Shown: positions 43,504-55,279, counted from the first letter of the stretch. The stretch is 64,000 nt of DNA from Amoebophrya sp. A120 (GCA_905178155.1 CAJINV010000002.1:5994476-6058475), one strand, 5' to 3'. The notes: generated by a model not told the origin, from the sequence alone. Made by a program: numbers and translations.

Positions 43504-44469
43504 TCAATCCACATTCGCGTATACCACGGAGCTGCTTCGTTTGAATCCCGCTTGGATGCCGGCCCCCGCCTGCTTCCGCATCTTGTTTGCGTACACCCCA
43601 AACGCAATCGGGTTGGACATGCTCGGCGTTGGTGCCGTCGCTGCAATCTGGGGTGGCTTCTCGAAACCCTCGCTGAATCTGGCTGGAACCGCCGTCGGGT
43701 CGGACATGGAAGAGGATGGGAGCTGCGATGCTGCTGGCTTGTCGTCCGTGGTCGCAGCCACAGCCTGCCCGACCACCTCCGTACTACCCAGAACGGCCTG
43801 CTCCACTTTGAGCAATTCCTTGCCGATGGCGATTTTCTGTTCCGTCACACTTGCCGGCTTGTTGTTCTTTTCCTTCGTCTGCACGAACTTCTTTGCCCCG
43901 GGCAGCTCGCAAAAGACACAGCAGAACAACAGCGGGAGCCAGACCGGGAAGGTGGCCAAGGCGATCAACCCGCCGAAACCATAGAACACACCGTACATAG
44001 CCGATTCAAACGGAATCTCAAAGCAAGTGACAAATTGGATCACGACCGCGACCGCCATCCCGGGCAACAGGATCACGACGACCACCAACGTGAGAGCGAG
44101 GTGCGCGAGGCAGGCGACGCTCAGAAGATTGTCGTCCTCCGGTTTCCCGCCGCGCTTCTCCGCACTGCCGTGGACCGCGGGGTTCTTTTTGTTGCTGGGC
44201 GTTGTACTAGAGTCGTTGGTCTCGTCGTTTCCTATGCTGGCGAGGCTCGGATGTTCGACAACGTCCTGTTGTAGTGGCACGACGACCACAGCGGCCGCTC
44301 CATTATCTGCTGTCGCCGGATCAAGAACGGCAGGATCTGTAGCAGGATCGGTGCCTGTAGCTGGAACTGGCTCATCTGTAGCTGGATCTACTTCCGCAAC
44401 TTGTTTTTCCGTCGAAGAGATTTGCCCGACCTCGATTGTGGGGTCGTCGTCCAGTTTCTTCCGCAACAT
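43504..44469 (-). CDS. Hypothetical two-pass membrane protein, single exon
   Basis: 321 residues from the ATG at 44469. An acidic Pro/Ala/Thr-rich N-terminal region with repeated DPAT units (about 28-52) precedes LAHLALTLVVVVILLPGMAV and, after a short loop, VFYGFGGLIALATFPVWLPL, two membrane segments. The C-terminal half is basic and Ala-rich (KKFVQTKEKNN, ANKMRKQAGAG). No signal peptide. Two close hydrophobic segments suggest a hairpin or two-span topology. Family not recognised. No introner inside. Confidence 0.68.
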   Translation of the reverse strand: MLRKKLDDDPTIEVGQISSTEKQVAEVDPATDEPVPATGTDPATDPAVLDPATADNGAAAVVVVPLQQDVVEHPSLASIGNDETNDSSTTPSNKKNPAVHGSAEKRGGKPEDDNLLSVACLAHLALTLVVVVILLPGMAVAVVIQFVTCFEIPFESAMYGVFYGFGGLIALATFPVWLPLLFCCVFCELPGAKKFVQTKEKNNKPASVTEQKIAIGKELLKVEQAVLGSTEVVGQAVAATTDDKPAASQLPSSSMSDPTAVPARFSEGFEKPPQIAATAPTPSMSNPIAFGVYANKMRKQAGAGIQAGFKRSSSVVYANVD

Positions 44470-45094
44470 TTTGATTTATATTTTCAGAGGGCGATATACG
44501 TCGCAGTTATTGTTATGGGCATCTATCAAATTTACCGCCAATCGTGTAGCTTCAAAACTCATGAAATATGAGGTGCAGCTCTGTCTCTGCGACCAAACGC
44601 GTTCGTTGGTGTGATACCCTCTGACGAACGGAGAAACCAAGTGGCCTCGTCCAGAATCTTCAATTCTAGACATGCATGCATGCATTTTATTTATCACACA
44701 CAATGTAAAAAAGTAGTATGTTGACTGCTCGTGCTCTCCTCAGGCCATTTCTTATACAGCCGCTTCGCTCGTTTGTTCGGGTTGTTTTTGAAAACAACAC
44801 CTCTACAACTCTTGCTCATGAATGGTCCAGGTGGAACTACGCCACGGAAGAAAATACCACGGTAAGTACCCACGACGCGCACGAACTCAATGTGCATCAC
44901 GAATAAGGACGAACATTTTCAACCCATGGAGCGACGCACGTCCGAAGTGCCCTGGTCGGCGAATTCATCCGGAAGACGCACCCATTTCGTTTTGTCTAGA
45001 TTCAGACAAGTTGAGAACCTCGAAGACTTTTTTGCGCACCATGATCTTGCTGCATCCTACAACTTCAGCTTGGCTGACTGTGCTCTAAGTGCTG
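44470..45094. other. Intergenic region with a possible plus-strand fragment
   Basis: Plus-strand frames here include a GTAAGTACC donor-like site at about 44863 and a 74-codon frame starting at 44930, but there is no family match and the 3' end overlaps the neighbouring minus-strand gene. I do not call a gene. Confidence 0.35.
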
Positions 45095-47343
45095 CTACAC
45101 CTCGTGCTCGTCCTCGTGCTCAGCGTGCGCGGCAAACCGCACGCCGGTGCTAGCACTACTTCTTCCGCTTATTTCGCTCGTTACCGCCCTAGTGCCCTGT
45201 TCCCCCTCTGGTCCGGCGCCTGGTGCAGCACTACCAGCGTCCGGTTGACGTTTCTCTGCTTTGGATCCGCTCGTCTGGTATAAATTGCAAAAGTATTGCA
45301 CCATCGCACTTCACTAGTTCTAGTTCTTCAGCTTCTTCTTCTCGCTCAGCTGAAGAATGAAATTGATTGCATACCCGACCACATCACGTCAAGAAATGGA
45401 ATTCGTCATGCCGATTTGAATTTACATTGGGAGGGAGGTTCGTGACGCATCTATGAGATTAGTACGTGCGCGACACTTTTGCGGTGCATATCTGGCTCTG
45501 CTCCCCAACGGCAGCTGTCGTCGAGTTCGTCTTCGCCAACGCGCCCAGAAGATCTCGAGTATCTTCCTATCCAATTCAAATCTACCGATCACGTCGCACG
45601 AAATACATGTAGTGAGCTAAAACTTTGTCAACACATACACAAAGCTGCATGAGACTTGTGATGTGTTGCGTTAGTGTAAGTGTTTGAGTTGCTGCATATA
45701 ACTGCGCCAAACTTCTATTTGCCATGCAATAGGAGCAATGCCATGTGTTTGTGTAGTACTACGTGCTGGTCGTGTACGGCAACGGCAAATCTACTTTTTT
45801 TCCTGTTGATACGTGCGCTCCTGCTCGTCCAAAATTCTCCTTGTTCCCACCCGGGGCCGCAGGTTCGACCGTTGTCTGCTTGAGCAGTTGTGTTGGACTC
45901 AATCCGAGTGCCCGGGCGGTGGCGTTCTGCTGGTTCAATTTGACAGTACTTGTTTCGGAGCCCGGCTTATTAGTGGTCCTCCCGGTCGAAGTGAAAGACT
46001 GTGTGCTAGCACTGCCCTGGTGGAGGTGAAGGTGGTGTGCACCCTTGTGGTCGATCTGGATATTCATTGATTTTTGGGACATGGATCGCGTCATTGAGGA
46101 AAAAGCACAGAAAGGTAGAAGCTGAAGCTCCTCATCCACTTGTAGATCGATGGATTTTTATCGAAAGAACGGAATAGTTGTACTACTTCATAAAATAGAT
46201 TTCCAAAATTTCTAGTAGGTATCAGTACGTGCGCTCGCACGGCGGGGTCGAAGCAGATGGCGCAGCACATGCCGCCAACGAAGGTTAGCAGCGCCACAAA
46301 GGCTGCCAGCGCGACGATGACAGTGCCGTCAATCGGCGGTGAGCTGTAGTACCGAGTCCCGCGCGTGGAACTCCGAGAACTCCGCCGCAGGTGCCCGAGG
46401 CGGTCCTCCGTCGCCGGGTCTCTCCAGGAAAAAAACTGTGTGGGTGTAACTTTGTAGGAAGAGCAGCATCACAAATTCGTTTTGCATTACCGCAGGTAGT
46501 ACGTGAACATACGTATGGTAGTAGCCTATGACGCACATCCAGCATGACAAGTGTAACAATTTTGGATTTTCTGCATCACAGACTTACACTTACATAGTTT
46601 TATTCTTGCATAGGGTTCGCAGTGGAATTATTGGTTTGTTCATTCAGCAACAGGGTGTCTAGGTCATTCAGGACGTTGCCGTCCTCTTGAATGAAGGAGG
46701 TTTTCACGACGTTCACGTTGTTAGAGTCTTGAAGATTACTTCCGGCGACAGATGTTCGCACACTTTCTGTTGTTTTTTCTTCTCCTCGTAGATTTAGGTC
46801 GTCTTCATCTTGTTGCGCAACTCCAACTTGTTCAGAAAGTTGACCCTCATAATTTCCATTTTCGCTTTGGCTTTCAGACTTGTCCTGAAAGCCAATCTGC
46901 CGTGTCGACTCCTCACGTTGGAGCAACGCCGAGACACCTACTGGCTGGAGATCCTGTAGGAGGTTTTGTGCTGACGCGACGAAGGCGACCGCAAGGGAAG
47001 TCGTAACAAAAGACGTTCTGCAGCTTCTACTACTCAAGAACCTTGACAGGCCTTTTCTGGCAAAAGTTGTAGTGGTCGCGGACTTCGACCCGGAACTGCA
47101 TGTAGTTGACAGCGGTGTTCTTGATGCTTCTTTCTTATGACCGGACATAGAGGCGGATTTTTTGCCGGCACGCGATGGTGGACGAGATGACAGATATTCA
47201 CTTTTTGTTTTTCCGTTCTTTCCCTCCATCGTAGACGCGCGGCTGAGCATGCTGCTGGTGCCGCCCTCCGTGCTGAGCATGCTGCTGGTGGTCGTGCTGG
47301 TGCCGCCTTCCGATTCAAAAAGCTTCTTGCGCACTGGAACCAC
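45095..47343 (-). CDS. Hypothetical single-pass membrane protein, about five exons
   Basis: Model: exon about 47343-46613, introner, exon 46420 to about 46229, probable GT-AG intron, exon within about 46140-45780, probable intron ending GATAG, exon 45566-45491, introner, exon 45278-45095. The N-terminal region is Ser/Lys-rich, then SFVTTSLAVAFVASAQNLL may be a signal or anchor. An acidic lumenal-type stretch is followed by PPIDGTVIVALAAFVALLTF and VGGMCCAICFD, a membrane span ending in cysteines. The tail is Gln/Thr/Lys-rich (LNQQNATARALGLSPTQLLK) and ends EHEDEHEV. No in-frame ATG is seen at the 5' border near 47343; the first internal one is in SSMLSTEGG, so a start exon may be missing. Family unknown; middle joins uncertain. 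Confidence 0.55.
45279..45490. mobile_element. Introner, family A
   Basis: Arms TTGCAAAAGTATTGC and GCGACACTTTTGCGG; tips TATGCACC...TTTATA on the minus strand. Exact target duplication CCAGA. Removal joins GEQSQ to TSGSKAEK in frame. Confidence 0.87.
46421..46612. mobile_element. Introner, family C-like
   Basis: Arms AAAAAAACTGTGTGGGTGTAA and a near complement (AAAACTATGTAAGTGTAAG). Target copies AACCC and GACCC. Removal joins NSTANP to ATEDRLGHL. Confidence 0.78.
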
Positions 47344-47349
47344 TGGGAG

Positions 47350-48858
47350 GAGGTCTTTTATTGAACAAGACGGAGAAGGTTTTTACACCGTGAAGGCACA
47401 TGGAGCTGCCGTTGAAGAAAACGTGGAATAGTGCTGGCCTTCGCGATTCTTCTCAACCGCACTGTACCAGTCGCGTGCGACGGATGCAACAGGAGCTGCC
47501 GGATCCTACATCAACATACAAGCAGACTTTTATCAATCTTGTTACAACTCGGTGAGAACTGTAAACAAAGATACGATGCCACGGAAGAAAAAATTCCCTA
47601 CTGTGACAGGTCGCCAGGGAAGATGCCACTGATACTGAAGATAGTTAGACATCGAATATAAGCATAATCCTAAACGAAAGCGCTTGCATAGTTTGTCCTC
47701 CAAATAAGCACAATCCTATCAATTACCCATTGTCCAGCAAAGACATAAAGACACACACGAATAGACACTCACTCACCTTCGAGTTCGAGTATGAATATGA
47801 TCTTCACGATATCGATGATGAAACTCTCTGATTTTGCAAGCGAGAACTAAAACGTAGTTTTTGTACATACGAAGAAACTGAAAACTTCTCTCGTTTCAAC
47901 GCACACTCTGCAAACCAAAACCCAGAGTCGCAGAGGAATGAGGACTTCCAACACAGCGGCAAATCTAGACGACGAGGACTCATCACGGTTTTCTGATTCG
48001 CTACTTCCCCTGATGAACGAACGAACAAAAGACAAGGAGTTGTCGTGACCCAAGTAGAAATATGTACAGCCGCAATTCAATTGCGCTGCTGCATTTTTTC
48101 TGGCAATTTTTCAGGAATCATAGCACCTGGAATTCAGGTCCTACATTTCTTCTACTTACAACAGTTGTTTAGTTTTTAGAAGCGGCTAAGCCGTGCGGTC
48201 CAGTTCTTGCCTTCCACCTATTCCGAGTTTTCGAGGAATACTAGAGTTTTCAAAATCAAAAAACTTGGAACCTCTACCTCTAAAAGAGACCACAACAGCG
48301 CTACTAGTAGCAGAAAACAACTTCCAGCACACTGCGCAGCTGCTCGTTTTATCTACCCCCAATCGCATCCTTCTATTGTAGTAAAGAAAAATACGACAAA
48401 ATCCTTCTTGCAGCTTCCGGCTTTGCTAGATCGCACAACTTTGCCAGATCGCACCATGATAGAGTCGGATCTTCTTCTTCCACCGTAACTTTTTCAGATA
48501 CAATGGTGACCCTCACTTGTTTTTACAGATCAGTTGTTCCGTCATCATACATACTTTCGAACTTAATGCAGTTCAGCCAAGTTGTCGTTCTTATACGTCA
48601 TTGTCATCTTCAAATGGGTAGTTATTTCAGCGTAATTGATGAAAACAAACGCTTCCACAAGTTTTTCTTCTCAGGTATAGCTGTATGAAATAGCACTGCT
48701 GATGCTCTACTTCTAGTTTTGACCGTGATTTCTTTTTCTCCCCTGGAAGGACAATGTACTTCGATACAGCGCGGGTACTAGAATCCCGGCCCAGCAGTGG
48801 CTCCTCACAACCAGCAAATGGCTCCTGCACCACAGCGAGCAGAAGCGATTTGATTCAC
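47350..48858. other. Intergenic region
   Basis: About 1.5 kb without a supported gene. Short frames on both strands lack family features. No repeat or RNA gene seen. Confidence 0.4.
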
Positions 48859-49917
48859 TTATTCATCCATAATGCTGTCAGTGCTGCTGTTGTCCTTGTT
48901 GTTGTCCTTCTTCTTGGACGCTTTGTTGTTACCAGCACCTGTAGCAGGCTCGACCTCATTGCTGGGGGCATTTTCATTCAGTGCCATTTGATCCTCATCG
49001 TCGTGCTCGTGGTCGCCGTACTTCTCGCCATGATGCTTCTTGCCATGATGCTTCTCGCCATGATGCTTGTTCTTGCCATGATGCTTCTTGCGCTTGCCAT
49101 GATGCTCTTTGTCATGATGCTTCGTGTTCTTCCCATGATGATGCTTCCTTGTCTTCCCGTCCTGCACCGCCACTTCCAGCGCCCCCTGACCTTCATTACC
49201 TTTTTCTCCTGCACTCTTTTTGGTCGTGGCTTCACCAACCTCGGCGGAAGAAGCGGCATTCTGTTCTTCAGGTTCAGCAGCGCCAGCCGTCATTTCCTCA
49301 ACATTATCGTCTGCGGCCGCCTGCTTGCGACCCTTCTTGTTCTTGTTCTTGCCGTGGTGCAGCTTCTTGTTCTTGTGATGGCGAGGATGCTTGTTGTGGC
49401 CATGGTAGTTATTTTTACCTCCGTGCTTCTTCCCCTTCATGTTGTGGTGCTTGTGCGGTTTCTTATGCTTCTTCTCGACCTCTTCGCCTCCTTCATTTTC
49501 GCCAGAGTCAGAGGTAGACACACGCTGAGCTGCAACTACAGCGTCCTCTTCATCGCCTCCTTCATTTTCATCAGAGTCAGAGGTAGACACAGCGTTGTTG
49601 TCGTCCGCCGCTTCATGTGGCGCTGCGGCGGTGAGGGAAACCTGATTGGCATTGTTAGCTCCATTACTAGCAGAACCGTCTTCATCATCATTGTCCGCGG
49701 TTACTTGCTGTAGCTTGAGCTTTTTTTGCTTTTGCACGCCGCCGGTCCCGCCCAACAGGGGCCGTTTGCGCTCCTTTTTCTCTTCATCATCACCACTAAC
49801 CGCAGTTAGAGTTACATTGTTTTCGTCGTGCTTGCCCAAAAACTTCGCATCAGCAAACAGGCCCAGAGCGGAAACAGCGGCGCAGACCGCGGCCAGACGA
49901 CAGTGAAGGGCGAACAT
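48859..49917 (-). CDS. Secreted His/Lys-rich repeat protein
   Basis: About 352 residues if started at MFALHCRLAAVCAAVSALGL (ATG at 49917), a clear signal peptide with likely cleavage after FADA. The ATG directly follows CACCCAAG, and GTAAGTACT lies about 36 bp further upstream, so a very short 5' intron or a spliced-leader acceptor is possible. The mature part alternates acidic blocks, including two copies of the STSDS-x-ENEGG unit, with His/Lys-rich repeats: HKKPHKHHNMKGKKHGGK in the middle and many HHGK/KHHGEK units near the C-terminus. Such composition could bind metal ions or polyanions, or form matrix, but this is inference. Family unknown; shares signal-peptide style and polybasic body with the gene at 54581-55279. 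Confidence 0.72.
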   Translation of the reverse strand: MFALHCRLAAVCAAVSALGLFADAKFLGKHDENNVTLTAVSGDDEEKKERKRPLLGGTGGVQKQKKLKLQQVTADNDDEDGSASNGANNANQVSLTAAAPHEAADDNNAVSTSDSDENEGGDEEDAVVAAQRVSTSDSGENEGGEEVEKKHKKPHKHHNMKGKKHGGKNNYHGHNKHPRHHKNKKLHHGKNKNKKGRKQAAADDNVEEMTAGAAEPEEQNAASSAEVGEATTKKSAGEKGNEGQGALEVAVQDGKTRKHHHGKNTKHHDKEHHGKRKKHHGKNKHHGEKHHGKKHHGEKYGDHEHDDEDQMALNENAPSNEVEPATGAGNNKASKKKDNNKDNSSTDSIMDE

Positions 49918-51394
49918 CTTGGGTGATTTGTCAGCAATGTAACAAGTACTTACTCTGACACAGACACTTCTTGCGCACGTGTAAAAACTTTCTGCTACTG
50001 CAATAGGACGAGTGTTAGAGAATAAAGAGGGTGATCGTTGAGTGTTCTGCTCCAATTTACTCAAAATCTACTTCTAAGGAAAGGGGTTTACGCTCGTCAA
50101 TCAAGATGAAAAAAATGAACCAATCAAAGAAAAGACGAAGTAAAATTGTTGACTGTGATTATAAAAATTATGGGCTTTACATTGAACTAAATTTCAGATT
50201 CAGTCCGTGACCGATGCTATATACCATATCATGAGCGCGGTCATTTATTTGATGATCTCGCTTTCATACAGAGGCATGATCTTCATCAACACACATATTC
50301 ATAAACACTGATCTTCATCTTCTATCCATCAAGTTCAAGATCGTGTGGACTACCGACGACATTATGCTGATCCAAAATTTGGTCGAAGGATGATCCGGAT
50401 CCCTCGATGACTCTGCAATTCTTTTTTCCTTTGCCCTCGATTTACAACTTCTTCTCCGTATTGGGTGTATAATTCTATCACAAGACAAAGATGAACCCAG
50501 CTGCAGCAAATTGTTAATCCCCGCACAAATTTGTGCACTGGACTGCAGTGATTTGTAACCAGCGGTGTTTTTTTTTTCGGATTTGGGGTGTGTCAGGTGA
50601 TTTCTAAAAGCAATTTGGTTTTTGATCGATTTCCTCGGTTCCGGTCGTTGACCGAATCCGGTTCGATGATGAAGGAATAGTGGGGGAGAGAGCGCATAAG
50701 TACCTAAGCCGTGACTGTGACAGCACACGGGGATTTGAAGAAAAATAGACTCGAAGCAACTTTCACCTGCTGTTTGCGCTTCATAGAAGTCTAGTCATCA
50801 CCAAACCACCGCTCCTACGGTTTTTCTTTGGCTTCAGAGAGTTTTCGGTACTTACTACACTATACTGAAAAGATAAATTTATAACTACATACAACACTGA
50901 TTTGGGTGTTACTGTAGCTAGGTAAGCAGGTGCGACGTCGAGCAGGATGCTTTGTATGGCGTTCAGATGCGCAGATGCTTGCTAGCGTGCTTCGATGCTA
51001 GGCACGGGCCGACGCTAACAAATGCGCGAGAGGTTCGAACATACACAAAATTTGCGTCAGCGTAAAATAAGATGCTTATAATTATAGCAAGTATGTTCAA
51101 ACTATTCGCTGCATCTACCCCTGTCGACAAGTAGACAAAACAAAAAGTCCCTCCTGGTGCTCGGGGTTTTCGGGAAATTAGCTAGTATGTGCAAGAGGTC
51201 CGCCACATCAGGCTTTTGCGTTCTTCCTTCCTTGTTCTTTGTTTGTAAAAGAATGCTTTTCGATTTCGTGTCTTCGCAATAAGTCAAAGCGAAAGCTTTT
51301 GCTGTGAAAAGCCCGGTCGTGCCAGCTTAAATAATGTTTACCGCCAGACACGAAGACATGCTTACTGCAGAAGACCCAAGAACTCCGAAGATTT
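49918..51394. other. Intergenic region
   Basis: Spacer of about 1.5 kb. A 137-codon minus frame at 50315-50728 shows no family features. No repeat recognised. Confidence 0.4.
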
Positions 51395-52627
51395 TCATAA
51401 TCCCGCGAGCACAATGTCCTTGAAAAAGTGCCGCTTCTTCAGGACTTCCCCGCCAGGAAGCCGCACTGGTGCCGCAAGAGCGCGATGAAAAATGGGTCGA
51501 TAGACGTCTCGCGACGGCAGCGGGCTTCTCTTCGGGCCATTGGGCAGCCATTTCTTCGGCCAGTACAAACCGCCTCCTAGTTTGTTGAAAATCAGGATTT
51601 TCGTCGGCCTCCCATACACAAGTTGCTCCTGAATCGCAGCATCGATGACTGCGGTCACTGCAGCCTCCAGGCCCGCGAGAAAAAAGGCCATACTCTGCGT
51701 TGCGAGGGTGTTCAGGGTGCGTCTTCCACTGCCCCCATATCCCCCCAAATAACCCGCATTGGGCGCTGCAACCCAGAATAGCCCGCCGATGGTATGGGGG
51801 TTCCGGAGATTTGTGTACCATTTGTTATCCTCTCGCCCGATTTTCGTGTTGCGCACAACCCAGCAGTCGGAAAAGTCGACCGGATTGCGCGTGTGCCTGT
51901 AGTTGACCCCTTGCCGCGTCCGGTTGTCGTGCGGCCGACTCTTATTGGTGTACAGTCCCCACTTGCCCTGGATCGTCGACTTGTACAGCTCGATCATCTT
52001 CCGCGCGTAATAGTTATACCGCGTGGCAAACGATCCCCGCCCGAGATCCCGCGGAATGCCCCCGGCGGCGTGCACGAGCCAGTTGCTCACCACAGATTCT
52101 TCCTGGGTCCCGTGCCTCGCGTGTATGTTCCTCAGGTTGAGCCGGAACTTCGCCCACGGATTGTTGTTGTCCCAGCCCATGGACGCGACCGCACCAAGCG
52201 GCCGACCGTGGTTACCGGCCACTGCGATCCCGATCTCTCGGACAGGGTAACGCCACCGCCTGACCATCACGTCCACTAGGTTCTGCGCCAACTTATATTC
52301 CGGTGCGAAGCGGAAGACTTGTCCAGGTCCGTTCCATGATTCCCGATTCCTTCGCGCGAGCGCTTCGTTGCGGTTGCTCTCTGCACTTTGGCGGTTGCGT
52401 CTCTGCTGAGGAGCAAGATTGGACAAATTCAGTTCGTGAGGCGTCAAGGTTTGCCAGTTTGCAGTCCGAGACGCAAAGTTCCGCTCTTTCCAGTGCCAAT
52501 GCGGATCCCGCGGATACGCAATGAACTCGCAGCCTAGCTGGTCGGGGCGATTTCTCGCTTCGTTTTGCCCCCCGGGAAACGCGAACACTCCGGGAGCCAC
52601 GCTGGCGACGACCACACGCAGGAACAT
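51395..52627 (-). CDS. Secreted hypothetical protein, single exon
   Basis: About 410 residues if started at MFLRVVVASVAPGVFAFPGG (ATG at 52627), a probable signal peptide. Earlier in-frame codons exist but lie in a region with duplicated FHFPKT that looks like untranslated repeat. The body is Arg/Asn/Trp-rich and well ordered: WHWKERNFASRTANWQ, YPVREIGIAVAGNHGRP, GTQEESVVSNWLVHAAGG, GKWGLYTNKSRPHDN, VDFSDCWVVRNTK, GGLFWVAAPNAGYLGGYGGS, and a helical FFLAGLEAAVTAVIDAAIQ. The series TQEESVVSNWL ... WGL ... WVV ... APNAG resembles an uncharacterised protist/algal family I have no name for. It could be macro-domain-like but I cannot confirm that. Flanked by two genes for secreted basic proteins. 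Confidence 0.68.
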   Translation of the reverse strand: MFLRVVVASVAPGVFAFPGGQNEARNRPDQLGCEFIAYPRDPHWHWKERNFASRTANWQTLTPHELNLSNLAPQQRRNRQSAESNRNEALARRNRESWNGPGQVFRFAPEYKLAQNLVDVMVRRWRYPVREIGIAVAGNHGRPLGAVASMGWDNNNPWAKFRLNLRNIHARHGTQEESVVSNWLVHAAGGIPRDLGRGSFATRYNYYARKMIELYKSTIQGKWGLYTNKSRPHDNRTRQGVNYRHTRNPVDFSDCWVVRNTKIGREDNKWYTNLRNPHTIGGLFWVAAPNAGYLGGYGGSGRRTLNTLATQSMAFFLAGLEAAVTAVIDAAIQEQLVYGRPTKILIFNKLGGGLYWPKKWLPNGPKRSPLPSRDVYRPIFHRALAAPVRLPGGEVLKKRHFFKDIVLAGL

Positions 52628-52659
52628 TTTTGCAGAAAGGTTGGTTTTTGGAAAATGAA

Positions 52660-54580
52660 AATCTTTCAAAAAAAATAACTCTGGGTCTGTTTTTGGAAAA
52701 TGAAATTCTAGACGCGCCGCGGTCTTCACGCTTGTTTGGTTATCAGCCGACTGCGATTGTAGCTACACTTCCTCGTGTGGTTGTTGTTGATGTTGTCTAC
52801 TTGTATGTCCCCCTCGTAAAAATTCAGACTATTTCGTTTTGAAAAAAAAAGTGAAAGAAGTTTTGTTTGTTTGTTTGTTTGAACTGTAGGAGTAGGAGGG
52901 TAGAAGCTCAAGACTTGACTACTGCGAGGTTAATCACTAGGATAATCAGGGGCCTGCCATTCGTTTTCTTGGTGCAAAATTTATCATGAGGTGCTCGCTT
53001 CATACCAAGTATTTTGCTTGTTTGACCGATACTAGATCCACAAATGAATTCACTCTGTGTGTTCAAGACAACTGCTTTTCGTGCGCATCGACCGAACCGA
53101 AAATCAAAATCGCTTCGTACAGATCAACCTACTTCGTCGATCATACATTGGAATCGTCCGAGTTTTGATCTCAATATCCGAATCTTGGATACCATGTTGA
53201 TCGGCGGGATCGAAATTTTTCATAGGTTTACAATCACCGATTTAGCGTGTTCAATGACCGATCCCACTCTCATCCACCAATTTGGATTTTTTGACAGGAG
53301 TTTCCATCTAGATCCGTCGGCATCTCACGAGCAGGAGCACCGCAACGGCGACGGTCCTCTATTTTATAATGATCTCAAACCACTACCACTAGAGAGATGT
53401 GTACATACCAAACAGCTCGTGGGCGACCGACAATATTTTTGTTTGTTCGTGAAGAACTCGTCGCAGAAACAAAATAGACATAGAGCTCATGTGCTGGCGA
53501 ACACAATTTATTCCCTTCATCTCACGCAAGAAGAACAGGCTTTGGCCCTGGTCAGCGCTACTTCACTAGATGAACACACCGACGCCGACCGCCGGTTCGA
53601 TACTGTTTTTTGCTGATTTCATCTCTGCTCGTTCCGAACCTCGGAGAAAGCCTCCTGGAATTTTTACTTCAGTTGACATAGCACCTGTCAGGAATAGTGG
53701 AATGCATACAACCCGTCGGGTAGTCTAGAATACGTCTCAACGAATACGAACTTCATCTCTCCTAGCAGTTGTAGTTCTAGCAACATTCAAAAACTGGATT
53801 GAACGCAGCTAGGAACAATACTAGAATCAATTCAGCACGTCATTCTATCTTCTTCTTTCTTTTCCCTCCGTGGAGGTGAGCATCGATCAGATCAGAGTCA
53901 AGACGAAGACCAAATCATACAGTATAAAACATGTTGGACAACTACCTACCTTCATTTAGTTCCTTTTTCCACTGCGTCTCCTTGACGCACTTCGCCTTTC
54001 ACTCCTCCTTTTTGCGTCTTTCAGCAAAAGCAAAACGGTACCTCCATTACAGTTTTTGCGTCTTTCAGTTACAGTTACAGTTTGCAACTTATGTACGTCC
54101 ATCATTGTGATCCAAAACTTTTGCGAGCTTGCTTTTGCGAAACGCAAACAGCATGGTGTGTTACGGATAGAGTCTAGCGTTGCCGTTTGCTTGTGGTTTT
54201 GCTGCGATATTAGAAGAAGTACTTCATTTTAAGTATCCACAAGCAAATAAACAGCTCTTGAATCCGTCCATCAAATCATACATTTACATACTTCTACTCT
54301 GGCTTTGCATCAAGCTCGTTCAAAAAAAACTGTTGTTGAGGGCTTCAACTTTGCAGCTGTCGGTCTACAACAATTTTTTTAGAGCTAGTTATTACAACAC
54401 AAACAGGTAGTTTTGCGGGTAGTTGGAAAGCCAGTGCGTCACCTCCCCCGATCTTCCCAAACCATAGACGTCCTCCTCGTTGATATGTTAATACATCCCC
54501 CAAAACCTTCAAGTTTCAACTCCATAATCTCACATCAAATATAGAAATGCAGTAACATTCGTGGTGACTGCCCCAGTTGA
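52660..54580. other. Intergenic region
   Basis: About 1.9 kb of AT-richer spacer. A plus-strand frame of 190 codons (53044-53616) is the only long one; it has no recognisable features. No repeat seen. Confidence 0.4.
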
Positions 54581-55279
54581 TCACTTCTTGTTGGCCTCAA
54601 GTTCTCCTTTAGCACCAGGAGCAGCTTGGTGCAGCTCAACAGCGCCGCCTTTGTTCTTCGAATCGACCGCGGCAGCTCCAATCGGCGCCGCCAACATCTC
54701 GTGGGCCTTTCCGGCAGCTGCTTTGCCGGCTCCGTGTCCTCCGTTGGTTCCCTTCTTGATGTGGTGCTTGTTCCCCTTGGCCTTGCCGTGGCGCCTGCGG
54801 TTGTTCCGCTTCATCATCCGAGAACCCGAAGACCGCTTGTTTCCCTTCCGCGCAGAAGAAAAGCGCCTCCGCAAGCCATGGAACAGCTTTCCCCCTCTGC
54901 GCTTCAGGCCATTTTTCATCCGCAACAGGTTCTTGCCCATACGTCCCCGGCGGTGATGACGGCGGTGGCGGCGGTGCACCGCTTGGGTAGAGGTTTCCGA
55001 GTGACGGTTTTTGTGACCATGGCGACTCGCCGCTGCCGCAACCGGCTTGTTCTCCTGGTGGGTGCTCACGGAGGCAGCAGGCGCGGCCGCCGCGACGGCG
55101 GTCGGCTGCTGCTCCTTCTTGCTGGCGTGCTTGTTCGGAGAAGCCGCAACAACTTCTGCTTTGCCTTGTTGATGTTCTTGCGCGACGTGTTGTTTATTTC
55201 CCTGGACGCAGGCCAAGAACCCCAACGCTGACAGGGCCGAGCAAAGCGCAACGAAAGAGCGAGAGCAAAGACGCACCAT
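54581..55279 (-). CDS. Secreted polybasic (Arg/His/Lys-rich) protein
   Basis: 232 residues from the ATG at 55279. Signal peptide MVRLCSRSFVALCSALSALG, hydrophobic through FLACVQG, with likely cleavage before NK. Then comes an Ala/Gln/His region, a strongly basic core (HRRHRRHHRRGRMGKNLLR, KRNNRRRHGKAKGNKHH), and an Ala/Gly-rich C-terminus. Sequence style and signal-peptide core (ALSALGFLA here, AVSALGLFA at 49917) suggest a distant paralogue of the His/Lys-rich secreted protein at 48859-49917. No family recognised. Possible roles (binding to host polyanions, nucleic acid or metals) are inference. Confidence 0.7.
   Translation of the reverse strand: MVRLCSRSFVALCSALSALGFLACVQGNKQHVAQEHQQGKAEVVAASPNKHASKKEQQPTAVAAAAPAASVSTHQENKPVAAAASRHGHKNRHSETSTQAVHRRHRRHHRRGRMGKNLLRMKNGLKRRGGKLFHGLRRRFSSARKGNKRSSGSRMMKRNNRRRHGKAKGNKHHIKKGTNGGHGAGKAAAGKAHEMLAAPIGAAAVDSKNKGGAVELHQAAPGAKGELEANKK

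Noticed and set aside
44718-45153. Plus-strand gene with GTAAGTACC donor near 44863
   Set aside because: Short, no family resemblance, and its end overlaps the better-supported minus-strand gene whose join across the 45279-45490 introner is in frame.
53044-53616. 190-codon plus-strand frame
   Set aside because: No recognisable domain or signal peptide, opposite to all supported genes; could be chance. RNA evidence would settle it.
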